Source of the DNA: CAVVSD01 sp963837655
Lineage (GTDB): Bacteria > Actinomycetota > Thermoleophilia > Solirubrobacterales > Solirubrobacteraceae
NCBI GenBank assembly: GCA_963837655.1
Contig: CAWIOK010000003.1
Span: forward strand, 152,054-216,053
Direction of reading: 5' to 3'
DNA length: 64,000 bases
A model generated the notes under the pieces. It saw only the letters and a list, made by a program, of their open reading frames with translations, ran no database searches and was not told the DNA's origin. Shown here piece after piece: positions 16,788 to 24,958 of the stretch. The stretch's first letter is position 1. Each line of letters starts with the position of its first letter. The translations under genes were made by a program, and so were the position numbers.

Positions 16788-17405
16788 GTGAGCGAGGCTG
16801 GCCTCAGCCTGGAGCCCGGGCGCAGCGCGCTCGTCATCCAGGACATGCAGAACGACGTGATCATCGAGGGCGGCGCGTTCGCCGACTCGGGCGCACCCGC
16901 CCACGCGACGTCCCAGAACGTCGTGGCGAACGTCGCCGACCTCGCCGCCGCGTGCCGCGCCGCCGGGGTGCCCGTGATCCACGTCTGGTACATCGTCGAG
17001 CAGGGCGCCCCCGGTTTGAAGCAGAACGCCCCGCTCTTCCAGGGCGTCCTCGGTGCGAACGCCCTCGTGCGCGGGACGTGGGGCGCGGCGCCGGCGGAGG
17101 GCCTGGAGCCCCACGACGGCGACCACGTCGTGGAGAAGATGCGGATGAACGGCTTCTACGAGACCCGCCTGGACATCCTGCTGCGCGGTCTCGGCGCCGA
17201 CCAGCTCGTCATCACCGGCGCGTGGACGAACATGTCCATCGAGCACACCGCGCGCCACGGCGCGGACGCCGGCTACGAGGTCGTGGTCGCGTCCGACGGC
17301 ACGTCGACGACCGGCGAGGAGTGGCAGAACGCGGCGCTGAACTACGCGATGACGAACGTCGCGAGCGTGGCGACCTGCGCGGAGATCAAGGCGGCCTTGT
17401 CATGA
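16788..17405 (+). CDS. Isochorismatase-fold hydrolase with Ser in place of the catalytic Cys
   Basis: 205 residues with the isochorismatase-like fold: Asp19 in LVIQDMQND, Lys117 in VVEKMRMNGF and TNMSIEHTAR. The last motif is normally TNxCVExTAR, so the cysteine of cysteine hydrolases (nicotinamidase, maleamate and biuret amidases) is Ser150 here. True isochorismatases such as PhzD lack the Cys and hydrolyse a vinyl ether without a covalent intermediate. This gene may therefore not be an amidase. GTG start; its TGA overlaps the next ATG. Confidence 0.85.
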   Translation: MSEAGLSLEPGRSALVIQDMQNDVIIEGGAFADSGAPAHATSQNVVANVADLAAACRAAGVPVIHVWYIVEQGAPGLKQNAPLFQGVLGANALVRGTWGAAPAEGLEPHDGDHVVEKMRMNGFYETRLDILLRGLGADQLVITGAWTNMSIEHTARHGADAGYEVVVASDGTSTTGEEWQNAALNYAMTNVASVATCAEIKAALS

Positions 17406-18859
17406 CGACCCAGATCGACCTCCTCGAGCGCCACGCCTACGTCGACGGGGCCTGGGTCGACGCCGACTCGGGTGACACGTTCGCCGTCGTCAACCCCGCG
17501 ACCGGCGAGACGATCGCCGACGTCCCCCGCATGGGCACCGCGGAGACGCGGCGGGCGATCGAGGCCGCCCAGGCCGCGCTGCCCGGCTGGCGCGGGATGG
17601 TGGCGAAGGACCGCGCGCGCATCATGCGCCGCTGGGCGGACCTCATGATGGACAACCAGGAGGCGCTCGCCGCGCTGCTCACCACCGAGCAGGGCAAGCC
17701 GATCGCCGAGTCGCGCGTCGAGATCGCCTACGCGGCGAGCTTCTTCGAGTGGTTCGGCGAGGAGGCCAAGCGCATCTACGGCGACACGATCCCGACCTAC
17801 ATGCAGGACCGCCGGATCGTCGTCACCAAGGAGCCCGTCGGCGTCACGGTCGGCATCACCCCGTGGAACTTCCCGGCGGCGATGCCCACCCGCAAGGCCG
17901 CCCCGGCGCTCGGCGCAGGCTGCACGATGGTCCTCAAGCCGGCTGAGCAGACGCCGCTCACCGCCCTGGCCATCATGCGCCTGGGCGAGGAGGCGGGCCT
18001 GCCCCCCGGCGTCCTGAGCGTCGTCACCGGCGACGCCGACGATGCGCCGGTCATCGGCAAGGAGATGACGTCGAACCCGATCGTCCGCAAGCTCGGGTTC
18101 ACCGGGTCGACGGAGATCGGCAAGCTGCTCATGGCCCAGTGCGCCGGGCAGGTCAAGAAGGTCTCGCTGGAGCTGGGCGGCAACGCCGCGTTCATCGTCT
18201 TCGACGACGCGGACCTGGAGGCCGCGATCGAGGGCGCGCTGATCTGCAAGTACCGCAACTCGGGGCAGACCTGCATCTCGGCCAACCGCATCTACGTTCA
18301 GGACCCCGTCTATGACGAGTTCGTCGCAGCGTTCACCGAGCGGGCGTCGAAGCTCACCGTGGCCGACGGGTTCAGCGACGGCGTCAACGTCGGGCCGCTC
18401 ATCGACCAGCAGGGCTTCGACAAGGTCGTGCGGCACGTCGGCGATGCGCGCGACCGCGGCGCGGAGCTGCTGCTGGGCGGCTCGCCCCACGAACGCGGCG
18501 GGCAGTTCTTCACGCCGACCGTGTTCGCGGGGGTCACCGACGCGATGGCGATGAGCTACGAGGAGACCTTCGGGCCGGTCGCCGGGATCAGCCGCTTCAC
18601 GACCGAGGACGAGGCGGTGCGCCTGGCGAACGCGACGCCCTACGGCCTGTCGAGCTACTTCTACTCTCGCGACATGTCGCGCATCTGGCGCGTCTCGGAG
18701 GCGCTCGAGTACGGGATCCTCGGCATCAACACCGGGGTCATCTCGACCGAGGTCGCGCCGTTCGGCGGCATGAAGGAGTCGGGCATCGGCCGCGAGGGCT
18801 CGAAGTACGGCATCGACGACTGGCTCGAGACGAAGTACCTCTGCATGGCGGGAGTCTGA
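17402..18859 (+). CDS. Succinate-semialdehyde dehydrogenase-like aldehyde dehydrogenase
   Basis: A 485-residue ALDH of the GabD/SSADH type. ITPWNFPAAMPTRKAAPALGAG is the SSADH-like cofactor segment; Glu257 (LELGGN) and Cys291 (GQTCISAN) are the catalytic pair. The C-terminal PFGGMKESGIGREGSKYGIDDWLETKYLCM is typical of semialdehyde dehydrogenases. ATGA overlap with the previous gene and TGATG overlap with the next. It probably oxidises a dicarboxylic semialdehyde late in the pathway. Confidence 0.92.
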   Translation: MTTQIDLLERHAYVDGAWVDADSGDTFAVVNPATGETIADVPRMGTAETRRAIEAAQAALPGWRGMVAKDRARIMRRWADLMMDNQEALAALLTTEQGKPIAESRVEIAYAASFFEWFGEEAKRIYGDTIPTYMQDRRIVVTKEPVGVTVGITPWNFPAAMPTRKAAPALGAGCTMVLKPAEQTPLTALAIMRLGEEAGLPPGVLSVVTGDADDAPVIGKEMTSNPIVRKLGFTGSTEIGKLLMAQCAGQVKKVSLELGGNAAFIVFDDADLEAAIEGALICKYRNSGQTCISANRIYVQDPVYDEFVAAFTERASKLTVADGFSDGVNVGPLIDQQGFDKVVRHVGDARDRGAELLLGGSPHERGGQFFTPTVFAGVTDAMAMSYEETFGPVAGISRFTTEDEAVRLANATPYGLSSYFYSRDMSRIWRVSEALEYGILGINTGVISTEVAPFGGMKESGIGREGSKYGIDDWLETKYLCMAGV

Positions 18860-19593
18860 TGACCGGGCAGGTCGCCATCGTCACCGGCGGGGCGAAGGGC
18901 ATCGGGAAGGCCATCGCGGACCGACTGGCCCAGGACGGCGCGCGGATCGTGATCGCCGACCTGCGGGGCGCCGAGGAGGCAGCGGCCGCGTATCCGGACG
19001 GCGTGGGGCTGACGGTCGACGTGGCGTCGGAGCTCGACGTCGAGCGCATGGCCGCCGAGGTCGAGGAGCGGTGCGGCCGCATCGACGTGCTCGTCAACAA
19101 CGCCGGCCTCTACGCGTCGCTGGCGATGCGGTCCTTCGAGGAGATCCCGGTCGAGGAGTGGCGCCGGGTGATGGACGTCAACGTGCTCTCGATGTTCCTC
19201 ACCTGCCGCGCGGTCGTCCCGCGGATGAAGGCGTCGGGCGGCGGGCGGATCGTGAACATCTCGTCGGGGACGCCGTTCCGCGGCGTCCCGTTCCTCCTGC
19301 ACTACGTCACGAGCAAGGGCGCGATCGTCGCCTTCACCCGCGCGCTGGCCAAGGAGCTGGCGGGCGAGGTGCTGGTCAACTGCGTCGCACCCGGCTTCAC
19401 GATGAGCGACGGCGTCGAGGAGCACCCCGAGGTCGTCGAGGCGCTGCAGCAGGTCTCGGTGTCGGCGCGCACGATCAAGCGCGATCAGGTCCCCGAGGAC
19501 ATCACCGGCGCGGTCGCCTTCCTGTGCAGCCCCGAGTCCTCGTTCATCACCGGCCAGACCATGGTCATCGACGGAGGCCAGTACTTCCATTGA
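18859..19593 (+). CDS. Short-chain dehydrogenase/reductase
   Basis: A 244-residue classical SDR. TGGAKGIG (9-16) and Asp34 of IADL indicate an NAD(H) site; NNAG, Ser136, Tyr149 and Lys153 are the active site. The C-terminal ITGQTMVIDGGQYFH is typical. It shares its first base with the stop of the preceding aldehyde dehydrogenase gene, and its TGA overlaps the TTG start of the cupin gene. Confidence 0.93.
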   Translation: MTGQVAIVTGGAKGIGKAIADRLAQDGARIVIADLRGAEEAAAAYPDGVGLTVDVASELDVERMAAEVEERCGRIDVLVNNAGLYASLAMRSFEEIPVEEWRRVMDVNVLSMFLTCRAVVPRMKASGGGRIVNISSGTPFRGVPFLLHYVTSKGAIVAFTRALAKELAGEVLVNCVAPGFTMSDGVEEHPEVVEALQQVSVSARTIKRDQVPEDITGAVAFLCSPESSFITGQTMVIDGGQYFH

Positions 19594-20087
19594 GACTCTC
19601 GCTGACGAAGGGCGCCCGCAGCGGCGACCCGAACACCATCGCCCACGAGCTCGAGGACGGCACCGCGCTCGTATGGATGCTCGGCCCCGAGGCACCGGAC
19701 GGCGCGCTGCTGTCCGCCGAGGTCGATCTCGGCGACGGCCCGTGGATCATGCGACTGGATCGCATCGACTTCGAGCCCGGCGGGGTCGCCTACCGGCACA
19801 CGCACCCCGGACCGGGGATCCGCTACCTGCTCTTCGGCGAGATCACGATCGACTCCGAGGGCGAGCAGCACACGTACGGCCCGGGTGAGCCGTGGTTCGA
19901 GCGGGGCCCCGACCCCGTGCTCGCGACCACGACGCCGGCCGCGCCGTCCGCGTTCATCCGCGTGCTCCTCCTGCCGGAGGAGTGGGCCGGCAAGCGCACC
20001 ATCAGCTACGTGGACCCCGCCGACGCGGAGAAGCCGAAGACCCAGCGCCCGACGGTGTACTTCGAACAGCCGGTGGTCCGAGCGTGA
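19590..20087 (+). CDS. Cupin-domain protein
   Basis: 165 residues with a cupin core: AYRHTHPGPGIRYLLFGEITI (two His), then GPGEPWFERGPDPVL (Glu/Pro turn). No ATG or GTG is available at the right place; TTG at 19590 overlaps the SDR stop (TTGA), the same arrangement as the sigma factor at 5796. The enzymatic role is unknown. Confidence 0.78.
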   Translation: MRLSLTKGARSGDPNTIAHELEDGTALVWMLGPEAPDGALLSAEVDLGDGPWIMRLDRIDFEPGGVAYRHTHPGPGIRYLLFGEITIDSEGEQHTYGPGEPWFERGPDPVLATTTPAAPSAFIRVLLLPEEWAGKRTISYVDPADAEKPKTQRPTVYFEQPVVRA

Positions 20088-21745
20088 CCCGCAGCGGCGG
20101 GCAGGTCCTCGTCGACCAGCTCGTCCTGCACGGCAGCGAGCTGGCCTTCGGCGTCCCCGGCGAGAGCTACCTGCCCGTCCTGGACGCGCTGCGCGATGCG
20201 CCGCTGCGCCTCATCGTCACACGCCACGAGGGCGGCGCGGCGAACATGGCGGACGCGTACGGCAAGCTCACCGGGCGGCCCGGCGTCTGCCTCGTGACGC
20301 GCGGTCCCGGCGCGACCCACGCCTCCAACGGGCTGCACACCGCGTCGCAGGACTCGACGCCGATGATCCTGCTCGTCGGCCAGGTCGCGCGCGAGGCCGT
20401 CGGCCGGGAGGGCTTCCAGGAGCTCGACTACCGCGCGGTCTTCGGCTCCATGGCGAAGTGGGTCGTGCAGATCGACGACGCCGCGCGGATCCCCGAGCTG
20501 GTCGCCCGGGCCTACGCGGTGGCGACGGCGGGGCGGCCCGGACCCGTCGTGCTCGCGTTGCCGGAGGACATGCTCACCGACGTCGTCGACGTCCCCGACG
20601 CTCCGCCGCACCGGCCTCTCGCCGCGGCGGAGCCGGGCGACGACGCGATGGGCCGGCTGGCGGAGCTGCTGGAGCGCGCCGAGCGGCCGCTGGCGATCGT
20701 CGGTGAGGGCGGCTGGACGACCAGGACCGGCCTGGACATCGCCGCGTTCGCGGAGGCGCAGAACGTGCCCGTCGCCGCGTCGTTCCGCTGCCAGGACTAC
20801 GTCGACAACCACTCCCCCGCCTACGCGGGGCACATGACGCTCGGGATGGACCCCGCGCTCGCGGCGCGCGTCCGCGACGCCGACCTGCTGCTCGCGGTCG
20901 GCGGTCGCCTGGGCGAGATCAGCAGCGACGGGTACACGCTCGTGCGCTCGCCCGGTCCGGTGCAGCCGCTCGTCCACGTGCACCCCGACCCCGGGGAGCT
21001 CGGCACCGTCTACACGCCGGAGCTGGGCATCGCCTGCGGCCTCGAGGCGTTCGCGACCGCCGCAGCGGCGCTCGCGCCGGCCGGCGCGGACCGCCGCGCC
21101 GGGCTGCTGGAGGCCGCCCGCGCGGACTACGAGCGCAACCTCGCCGACGTGCGCGAGCTGCCCGGCGCCCTGCAGATGTCCGCCGTCATGGCGGCGCTGC
21201 GCCGGCGGCTCGGCCCGGACGCGATCCTCACGAACGGTGCCGGGAACTTCTCGATCTGGGCGCACCGCTACTACGAGTTCCGCCGCCACGGGACCCAGCT
21301 GGCCCCGCGCAGCGGCTCCATGGGCTACGGCGTGCCGGCCGCCGTTGCGGCCAAGGCGGTGCACCCCGGCCGGCCCGTCGTCTGCGTCGCGGGCGACGGC
21401 GACTTCCTGATGACCGGTCAGGAGCTGGCCACCGCCGTGCAGGAGGACCTGCCGATCGTCGTGCTCATCGTGAACAACGGCATGTACGGCACGATCCGGA
21501 TGCACCAGGAGCGCCGCTACCCGGGGCGGGTGTTCGCGACCGACCTGCGCAACCCCGACTTCGCCGCCTACGCGCAGGCGTTCGGGGCGCACGGTGCGGT
21601 GGTCGAGCGGTCGGAGGACGTCGGTGCCGCGCTCGACGAGGCGCTCGCGTGCGGATGCCCCGCCGTCGTCGAGCTGCGCGTGGACCCGCAGGCGATCACT
21701 CCCCGCGCGACGCTCGATGCGATCCGCGCCGCCTCCTCGGCATGA
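20084..21745 (+). CDS. Thiamine diphosphate-dependent enzyme (acetolactate synthase-like)
   Basis: 553 residues with the three ThDP-enzyme domains. TRHEGGAANMADAYGKLTG carries the conserved activating Glu; the central domain is FAD/NAD-like; GDGDFLMTGQELATAVQEDLPIVVLIVNN is the GDG-N cofactor motif. It resembles acetolactate synthase large subunits and relatives such as benzoylformate decarboxylase or sulfopyruvate decarboxylase. No regulatory small subunit is adjacent, so a catabolic decarboxylase or carboligase is more likely. GTG start overlapping the cupin stop (GTGA). Confidence 0.87.
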   Translation: MTRSGGQVLVDQLVLHGSELAFGVPGESYLPVLDALRDAPLRLIVTRHEGGAANMADAYGKLTGRPGVCLVTRGPGATHASNGLHTASQDSTPMILLVGQVAREAVGREGFQELDYRAVFGSMAKWVVQIDDAARIPELVARAYAVATAGRPGPVVLALPEDMLTDVVDVPDAPPHRPLAAAEPGDDAMGRLAELLERAERPLAIVGEGGWTTRTGLDIAAFAEAQNVPVAASFRCQDYVDNHSPAYAGHMTLGMDPALAARVRDADLLLAVGGRLGEISSDGYTLVRSPGPVQPLVHVHPDPGELGTVYTPELGIACGLEAFATAAAALAPAGADRRAGLLEAARADYERNLADVRELPGALQMSAVMAALRRRLGPDAILTNGAGNFSIWAHRYYEFRRHGTQLAPRSGSMGYGVPAAVAAKAVHPGRPVVCVAGDGDFLMTGQELATAVQEDLPIVVLIVNNGMYGTIRMHQERRYPGRVFATDLRNPDFAAYAQAFGAHGAVVERSEDVGAALDEALACGCPAVVELRVDPQAITPRATLDAIRAASSA

Positions 21746-22967
21746 ACGCGACGCAGATCGCTGCCGGCGCGGTGTCTCCGATCGAGGCGGTGGAGGACGC
21801 GCTGGCGCGCATCGAGGGGCAGCGGGAGCTGCGAGCGGTCATCACGCTGTGCGGCGAGCAGGCGCTGGCGCGCGCCCGCGGCGGCGTGCGCGGCCGGCTG
21901 GCCGGTGTCCCGCTGCTGGTCAAGGACCTCATCGACACTGCCGGTGTCCGCACCACCTACGCGTCGGCGATCTACGCCGAGCACGTGCCGCAGCGCACGG
22001 CACCGGCCGTCGCGGCCCTGGAGGCCGAGGGCGCGATCGTCGTCGGCAAGGCCAACGCCGACGAGTTCGCCTGGGGGACCTGCGGCCAGAACAGCTTCTA
22101 TGGCGACCCGGTCAACCCGACGGCGCACGATCGCATCGCGGGCGGGTCGAGCAGCGGCAACGCCGTCGCCCTCGCCGCGGGCATGGTGCCGCTCGCACTC
22201 GGGACGGACACCGGCGGCTCGCTGCGGATGCCGGCGGCCGCGTGCGGCGTCGTCGGGCTCAAGCCGGCGCTCGGCGCCGTCTCCGTCGATGGCGTGTTCC
22301 CGCTGGTCCCCAGCTTCGACACCGTCGGGCCGATGGCCCGGACGGTCGCCGACTGCGCGCTGGCCCACTCGGTGCTGACGGGAACGCCCGTCCCCGAGCC
22401 GCGCATCGCGGGTCTGCGCGTCGGCGATCCTCACTGCGGTCCCCGACCTCGCGCCGCCGGCCTCCGACGCGCCCCGCGACGACCGGGCGCTCGCGTACGC
22501 CGAGCGACTGCGCGCGCTGGGGGCCGACGTCCGCGAGGTCTCGCTGCCGGTGCCGCAGGGCGATACCTGGGCGGTGTTCAACGCCGAGGCTGCCGCGTCG
22601 CACGCGGCGACCTTCCCGAGCCGCCGCGACGAGTACGGGCCGACCATCCGGGCCAAGCTCGATATCGCGGTGCTGGTCTCCGACCCGGAGGCCGACCGCG
22701 GCCGGGCCGCGCTGCGACGCCTGGCGTGCGCATGCGGCCCGCGAGCCCGACGTCGACCTCGTCGTCTCCCCCACCCTCGGGGTGACCGAGCTGCCGCCCG
22801 CCGGCGTCGACGAGCTGGAGGTGCGCCTCGCGTTCTCGGCCTTCACCCGTCCGTTCAGCTACCTCGGGTGGCCGGCGATCGCCATCGCGGACCTCCAGCT
22901 CGCGGGTCGCGACCCGGCGACCGTCATCGGCGCGGCGCTCGCACTGGAGTATCAGGGAAACTGGTAA
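21742..22967 (+). pseudogene. Amidase-signature hydrolase interrupted by two single-base frame breaks
   Basis: Joining three frames gives a full amidase-signature enzyme of about 408 residues. The triad is intact: Lys61 (LLVKDLID), Ser136 (GGSSSGN) and Ser160 (GTDTGGS), with the usual 24-residue serine spacing. The frame shifts after GLRV (extra G near 22,423) and again near 22,736, then runs to the TAA at 22,965. Both repairs need only removal of one G after a C, the same kind of change that riddles the second half of the window. A sequencing error is therefore likelier than decay. The ATG overlaps the ThDP gene stop. Confidence 0.85.
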
Positions 22968-22974
22968 AGCCAAT
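22960..22974. promoter_or_regulatory. FadR/PdhR-type operator-like site, copy 1
   Basis: Read on the minus strand the 15-mer is ATTGGC-TTT-ACCAGT, close to the ATTGGT-N3-ACCAAT pattern known for PdhR-like FadR-family GntR repressors. It overlaps the amidase stop and lies 39 bases before the GntR gene, so autoregulation is likely. It matches the site at 23,721-23,735 in 13 of 15 positions outside the spacer pattern. Confidence 0.55.
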
Positions 22975-23013
22975 TTTCCACCGCTTGCAGTGGTTCCCGT
23001 CTAGGCTGCGCCC

Positions 23014-23715
23014 ATGGCGGACGCGTTCCAGGCCATCGACCGGCGATCGCTCGCCCACGACGCGGCGGACCATCTGAAGGAGCTCATCGGCTCCGGTGCG
23101 CTGCAGCCGGGCGACAAGCTGCCGCCGGAGCGGGCCCTGGCAACGCGGCTCGGCGTCTCGCGCCCGACGCTGCGCGAGGCGGTCCGCGGCCTGGTGATCA
23201 TGGGGATGCTCGAGACGCGGCACGGCGCAGGCACCTACGTCGTGCGCCAGGCGCCGGCGGGCGACCCGCTCACGCTCACGATCGACCTCCAGGACGCGCC
23301 GATCGAGGAGCTCTTCGAGATCCGGCTTCTCCTTGAGCCATCTGTGACCGAGCGGGCCGCGGCCCGCATCACGGACGACGAGCTGGTGGGGCTGCACGAG
23401 ATGGTCGAGCGCATGGAGTCGGTGATCGCCGAGCCGTCGGCCTTCATCCTCGTCGACGCCGAGTTCCACCGCGCGATCCACGTCGCGGCACGCAGCTCGA
23501 TGATGCTCTCGGTGCTCGACGGCATCGCCGATCTCTCGCTGCGCGGGCGCACGATCAGCTCGACGCGCCCAGGCGTCACGCGACGCACAGCACAAGAGCA
23601 CCTGGCGATCCTCGATGCGCTCGACGCGCACGATCCGGTGCTCGCCCGCGAGGCGATGGCCGCGCATCTGATGCACATCCGCGGCGTCCTCATCGGGCGC
23701 GACGTCGCGCGCTGA
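23014..23715 (+). CDS. GntR/FadR-family transcriptional regulator
   Basis: 233 residues. The winged HTH (LKELIGSGALQPGDKLPPERALATRLGVSRPTLREAVRGL) is followed by an FCD ligand-binding domain with the metal-binding Asp/His set (VDAEFHRAIH, EHLAIL, AHLMH). A TAGGCT -10-like box 6 bases before the ATG and no Shine-Dalgarno suggest a leaderless transcript. Two near-identical operator-like sites flank the gene, one over its own promoter and one before the ABC transporter operon. It is probably the ligand-responsive repressor of the uptake/catabolic genes. Confidence 0.93.
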   Translation: MADAFQAIDRRSLAHDAADHLKELIGSGALQPGDKLPPERALATRLGVSRPTLREAVRGLVIMGMLETRHGAGTYVVRQAPAGDPLTLTIDLQDAPIEELFEIRLLLEPSVTERAAARITDDELVGLHEMVERMESVIAEPSAFILVDAEFHRAIHVAARSSMMLSVLDGIADLSLRGRTISSTRPGVTRRTAQEHLAILDALDAHDPVLAREAMAAHLMHIRGVLIGRDVAR

Positions 23716-23720
23716 CGTAA

Positions 23721-23735
23721 ATTGGCAAAACCACT
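23721..23735. promoter_or_regulatory. FadR/PdhR-type operator-like site, copy 2
   Basis: ATTGGC-AAA-ACCACT matches the ATTGGT-N3-ACCAAT class and pairs with the copy at 22,960-22,974. Its last base is the first base of a TTGACG -35 box, an ideal position for repressing the transporter operon. Confidence 0.6.
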
Positions 23736-23764
23736 TGACGACTTCGCGGCGCGTCGCGTAGTGT
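23735..23764 (+). promoter_or_regulatory. Promoter of the ABC transporter operon
   Basis: TTGACG (23735-23740), an 18-base spacer and TAGTGT (23759-23764) form a sigma-70-like promoter. The roughly 100-base leader after it contains GCCGAC (23785-23790) able to pair with GTCGGC (23822-23827), so the mRNA leader is probably structured. I recognise no known riboswitch class in it. Confidence 0.5.
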
Positions 23765-23872
23765 CGCGACGCGGACGCTGACGGGCCGACTGACCCCGAG
23801 GCGACCGCTGGGAGAGAGAGGGTCGGCACCTGCCTGCGCGGGTCCCGACAGGCTGCCGAGAGGAGAGGCGCT

Positions 23873-24958
23873 ATCAGCGCAACGCCGACGTACGGTCGCC
23901 GCGCGAGCGGCATCGCCGGTTCTCCAGCGCTGCGACGTGCGGGGCGCTGGGTCCTGCTGGCGGTCGTCGCGTTCCCGGTGGTCTGGGTGCTGTTCATCGC
24001 CTCGGGCACGTCCTTCGGCCCGGCCGTCTCGGATCCGAAGGACTTCCTCATCACGCTGCTGAACGGCCTCACCGCGGCGGCGCTGTACTTCATCGTGGCG
24101 AGCGGCTTCACGCTGATCTTCGGGCTGATGCGCGTCGTGAACATGGCCCACGGCGCGTTCTTCCTGCTCGGCGGCTACATCGCGCTGCGCATCCAGCGCA
24201 ACATGGCCGGAGGCAGCTCGGACGTCGGCCTCTCCAGCGCCCAGGTCGACTTCGGGCAGTGGATCATCCCGACGCTCGTCGCCATCGCGATCGTCGCGGC
24301 GCTCGGGCTGCTCATGCAGCAGCTCTTCCTGCGCTGGAACCAGGGACAGGAGCTGCGCCAGGCGCTCATCACGATCGCCATCTCGATCATCCTCGCCGAC
24401 CAGATGCTCGCCCACTTCGGCGGCATCGCGTCCGACATCTCGTGGCCCGGCGCCTTCGACAAGTTCGTCGACCTCAAGGTCGCCGGCGTCCAGTACACGC
24501 TGACGCGCCTCATCATCCTCGGGATCGGTCTCGCGGTCGGGCTCGGCCTCTGGCTCTGGCTCAAGCGCACGCGGACGGGCATGGTCATCCGCGCCGGCGT
24601 CGACGACCGCGAGATGGTCTCGGCGACCGGGATCAACATCCAGCTCACGTTCGCGATCGCCTTCACCGTCGGCTCCGGCCTCGCCGGTCTCGGCGGTGCG
24701 ATCGGCGGCTCCTTCGCGAGCCTCGCCCCCGGCGTCGACGCGAACTGGCTGCTGAACTCGCTGCTCGTCGTGATCATCGGCGGGATGGGCTCGATCGGCG
24801 GCGCCGCGATCGGTGCGCTGATGCTCGGCCTGGTGACCAACTTCGCGGCCGCCTACCTGCCGTCGGACTACACCTTCTACTCGATCATCTTCACGTTCAT
24901 CCTGCTGGCGATCGTGCTCGCGATCCGCCCGCAGGGACTGTTCGGGCGGGCTGCATGA
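23873..24958 (+). CDS. Branched-chain-type ABC transporter permease (LivH-like)
   Basis: A LivH-family inner-membrane permease with about nine hydrophobic helices. Conserved features include GFTLIFGLMRVVNMAHGAFF and the cytoplasmic EAA-like loop RTRTGMVIRAGVDDREMVSATG. The start is unusual: the first helix (WVLLAVVAFPVVWVLFIASG) is encoded upstream of the first canonical start, GTG 23,978. An ATC at 23,873 lies 7 bases after AGGAG and would include the helix. Either a rare ATC start or a sequence error is possible; the canonical fallback is 23,978. ATGA overlap with the next permease gene. Confidence 0.85.
   Translation: MSATPTYGRRASGIAGSPALRRAGRWVLLAVVAFPVVWVLFIASGTSFGPAVSDPKDFLITLLNGLTAAALYFIVASGFTLIFGLMRVVNMAHGAFFLLGGYIALRIQRNMAGGSSDVGLSSAQVDFGQWIIPTLVAIAIVAALGLLMQQLFLRWNQGQELRQALITIAISIILADQMLAHFGGIASDISWPGAFDKFVDLKVAGVQYTLTRLIILGIGLAVGLGLWLWLKRTRTGMVIRAGVDDREMVSATGINIQLTFAIAFTVGSGLAGLGGAIGGSFASLAPGVDANWLLNSLLVVIIGGMGSIGGAAIGALMLGLVTNFAAAYLPSDYTFYSIIFTFILLAIVLAIRPQGLFGRAA

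Noticed and set aside
23765..23872. A riboswitch in the leader of the ABC transporter operon
   Set aside because: Some pairing exists, but I could not match a known class; kept only as a structured leader.
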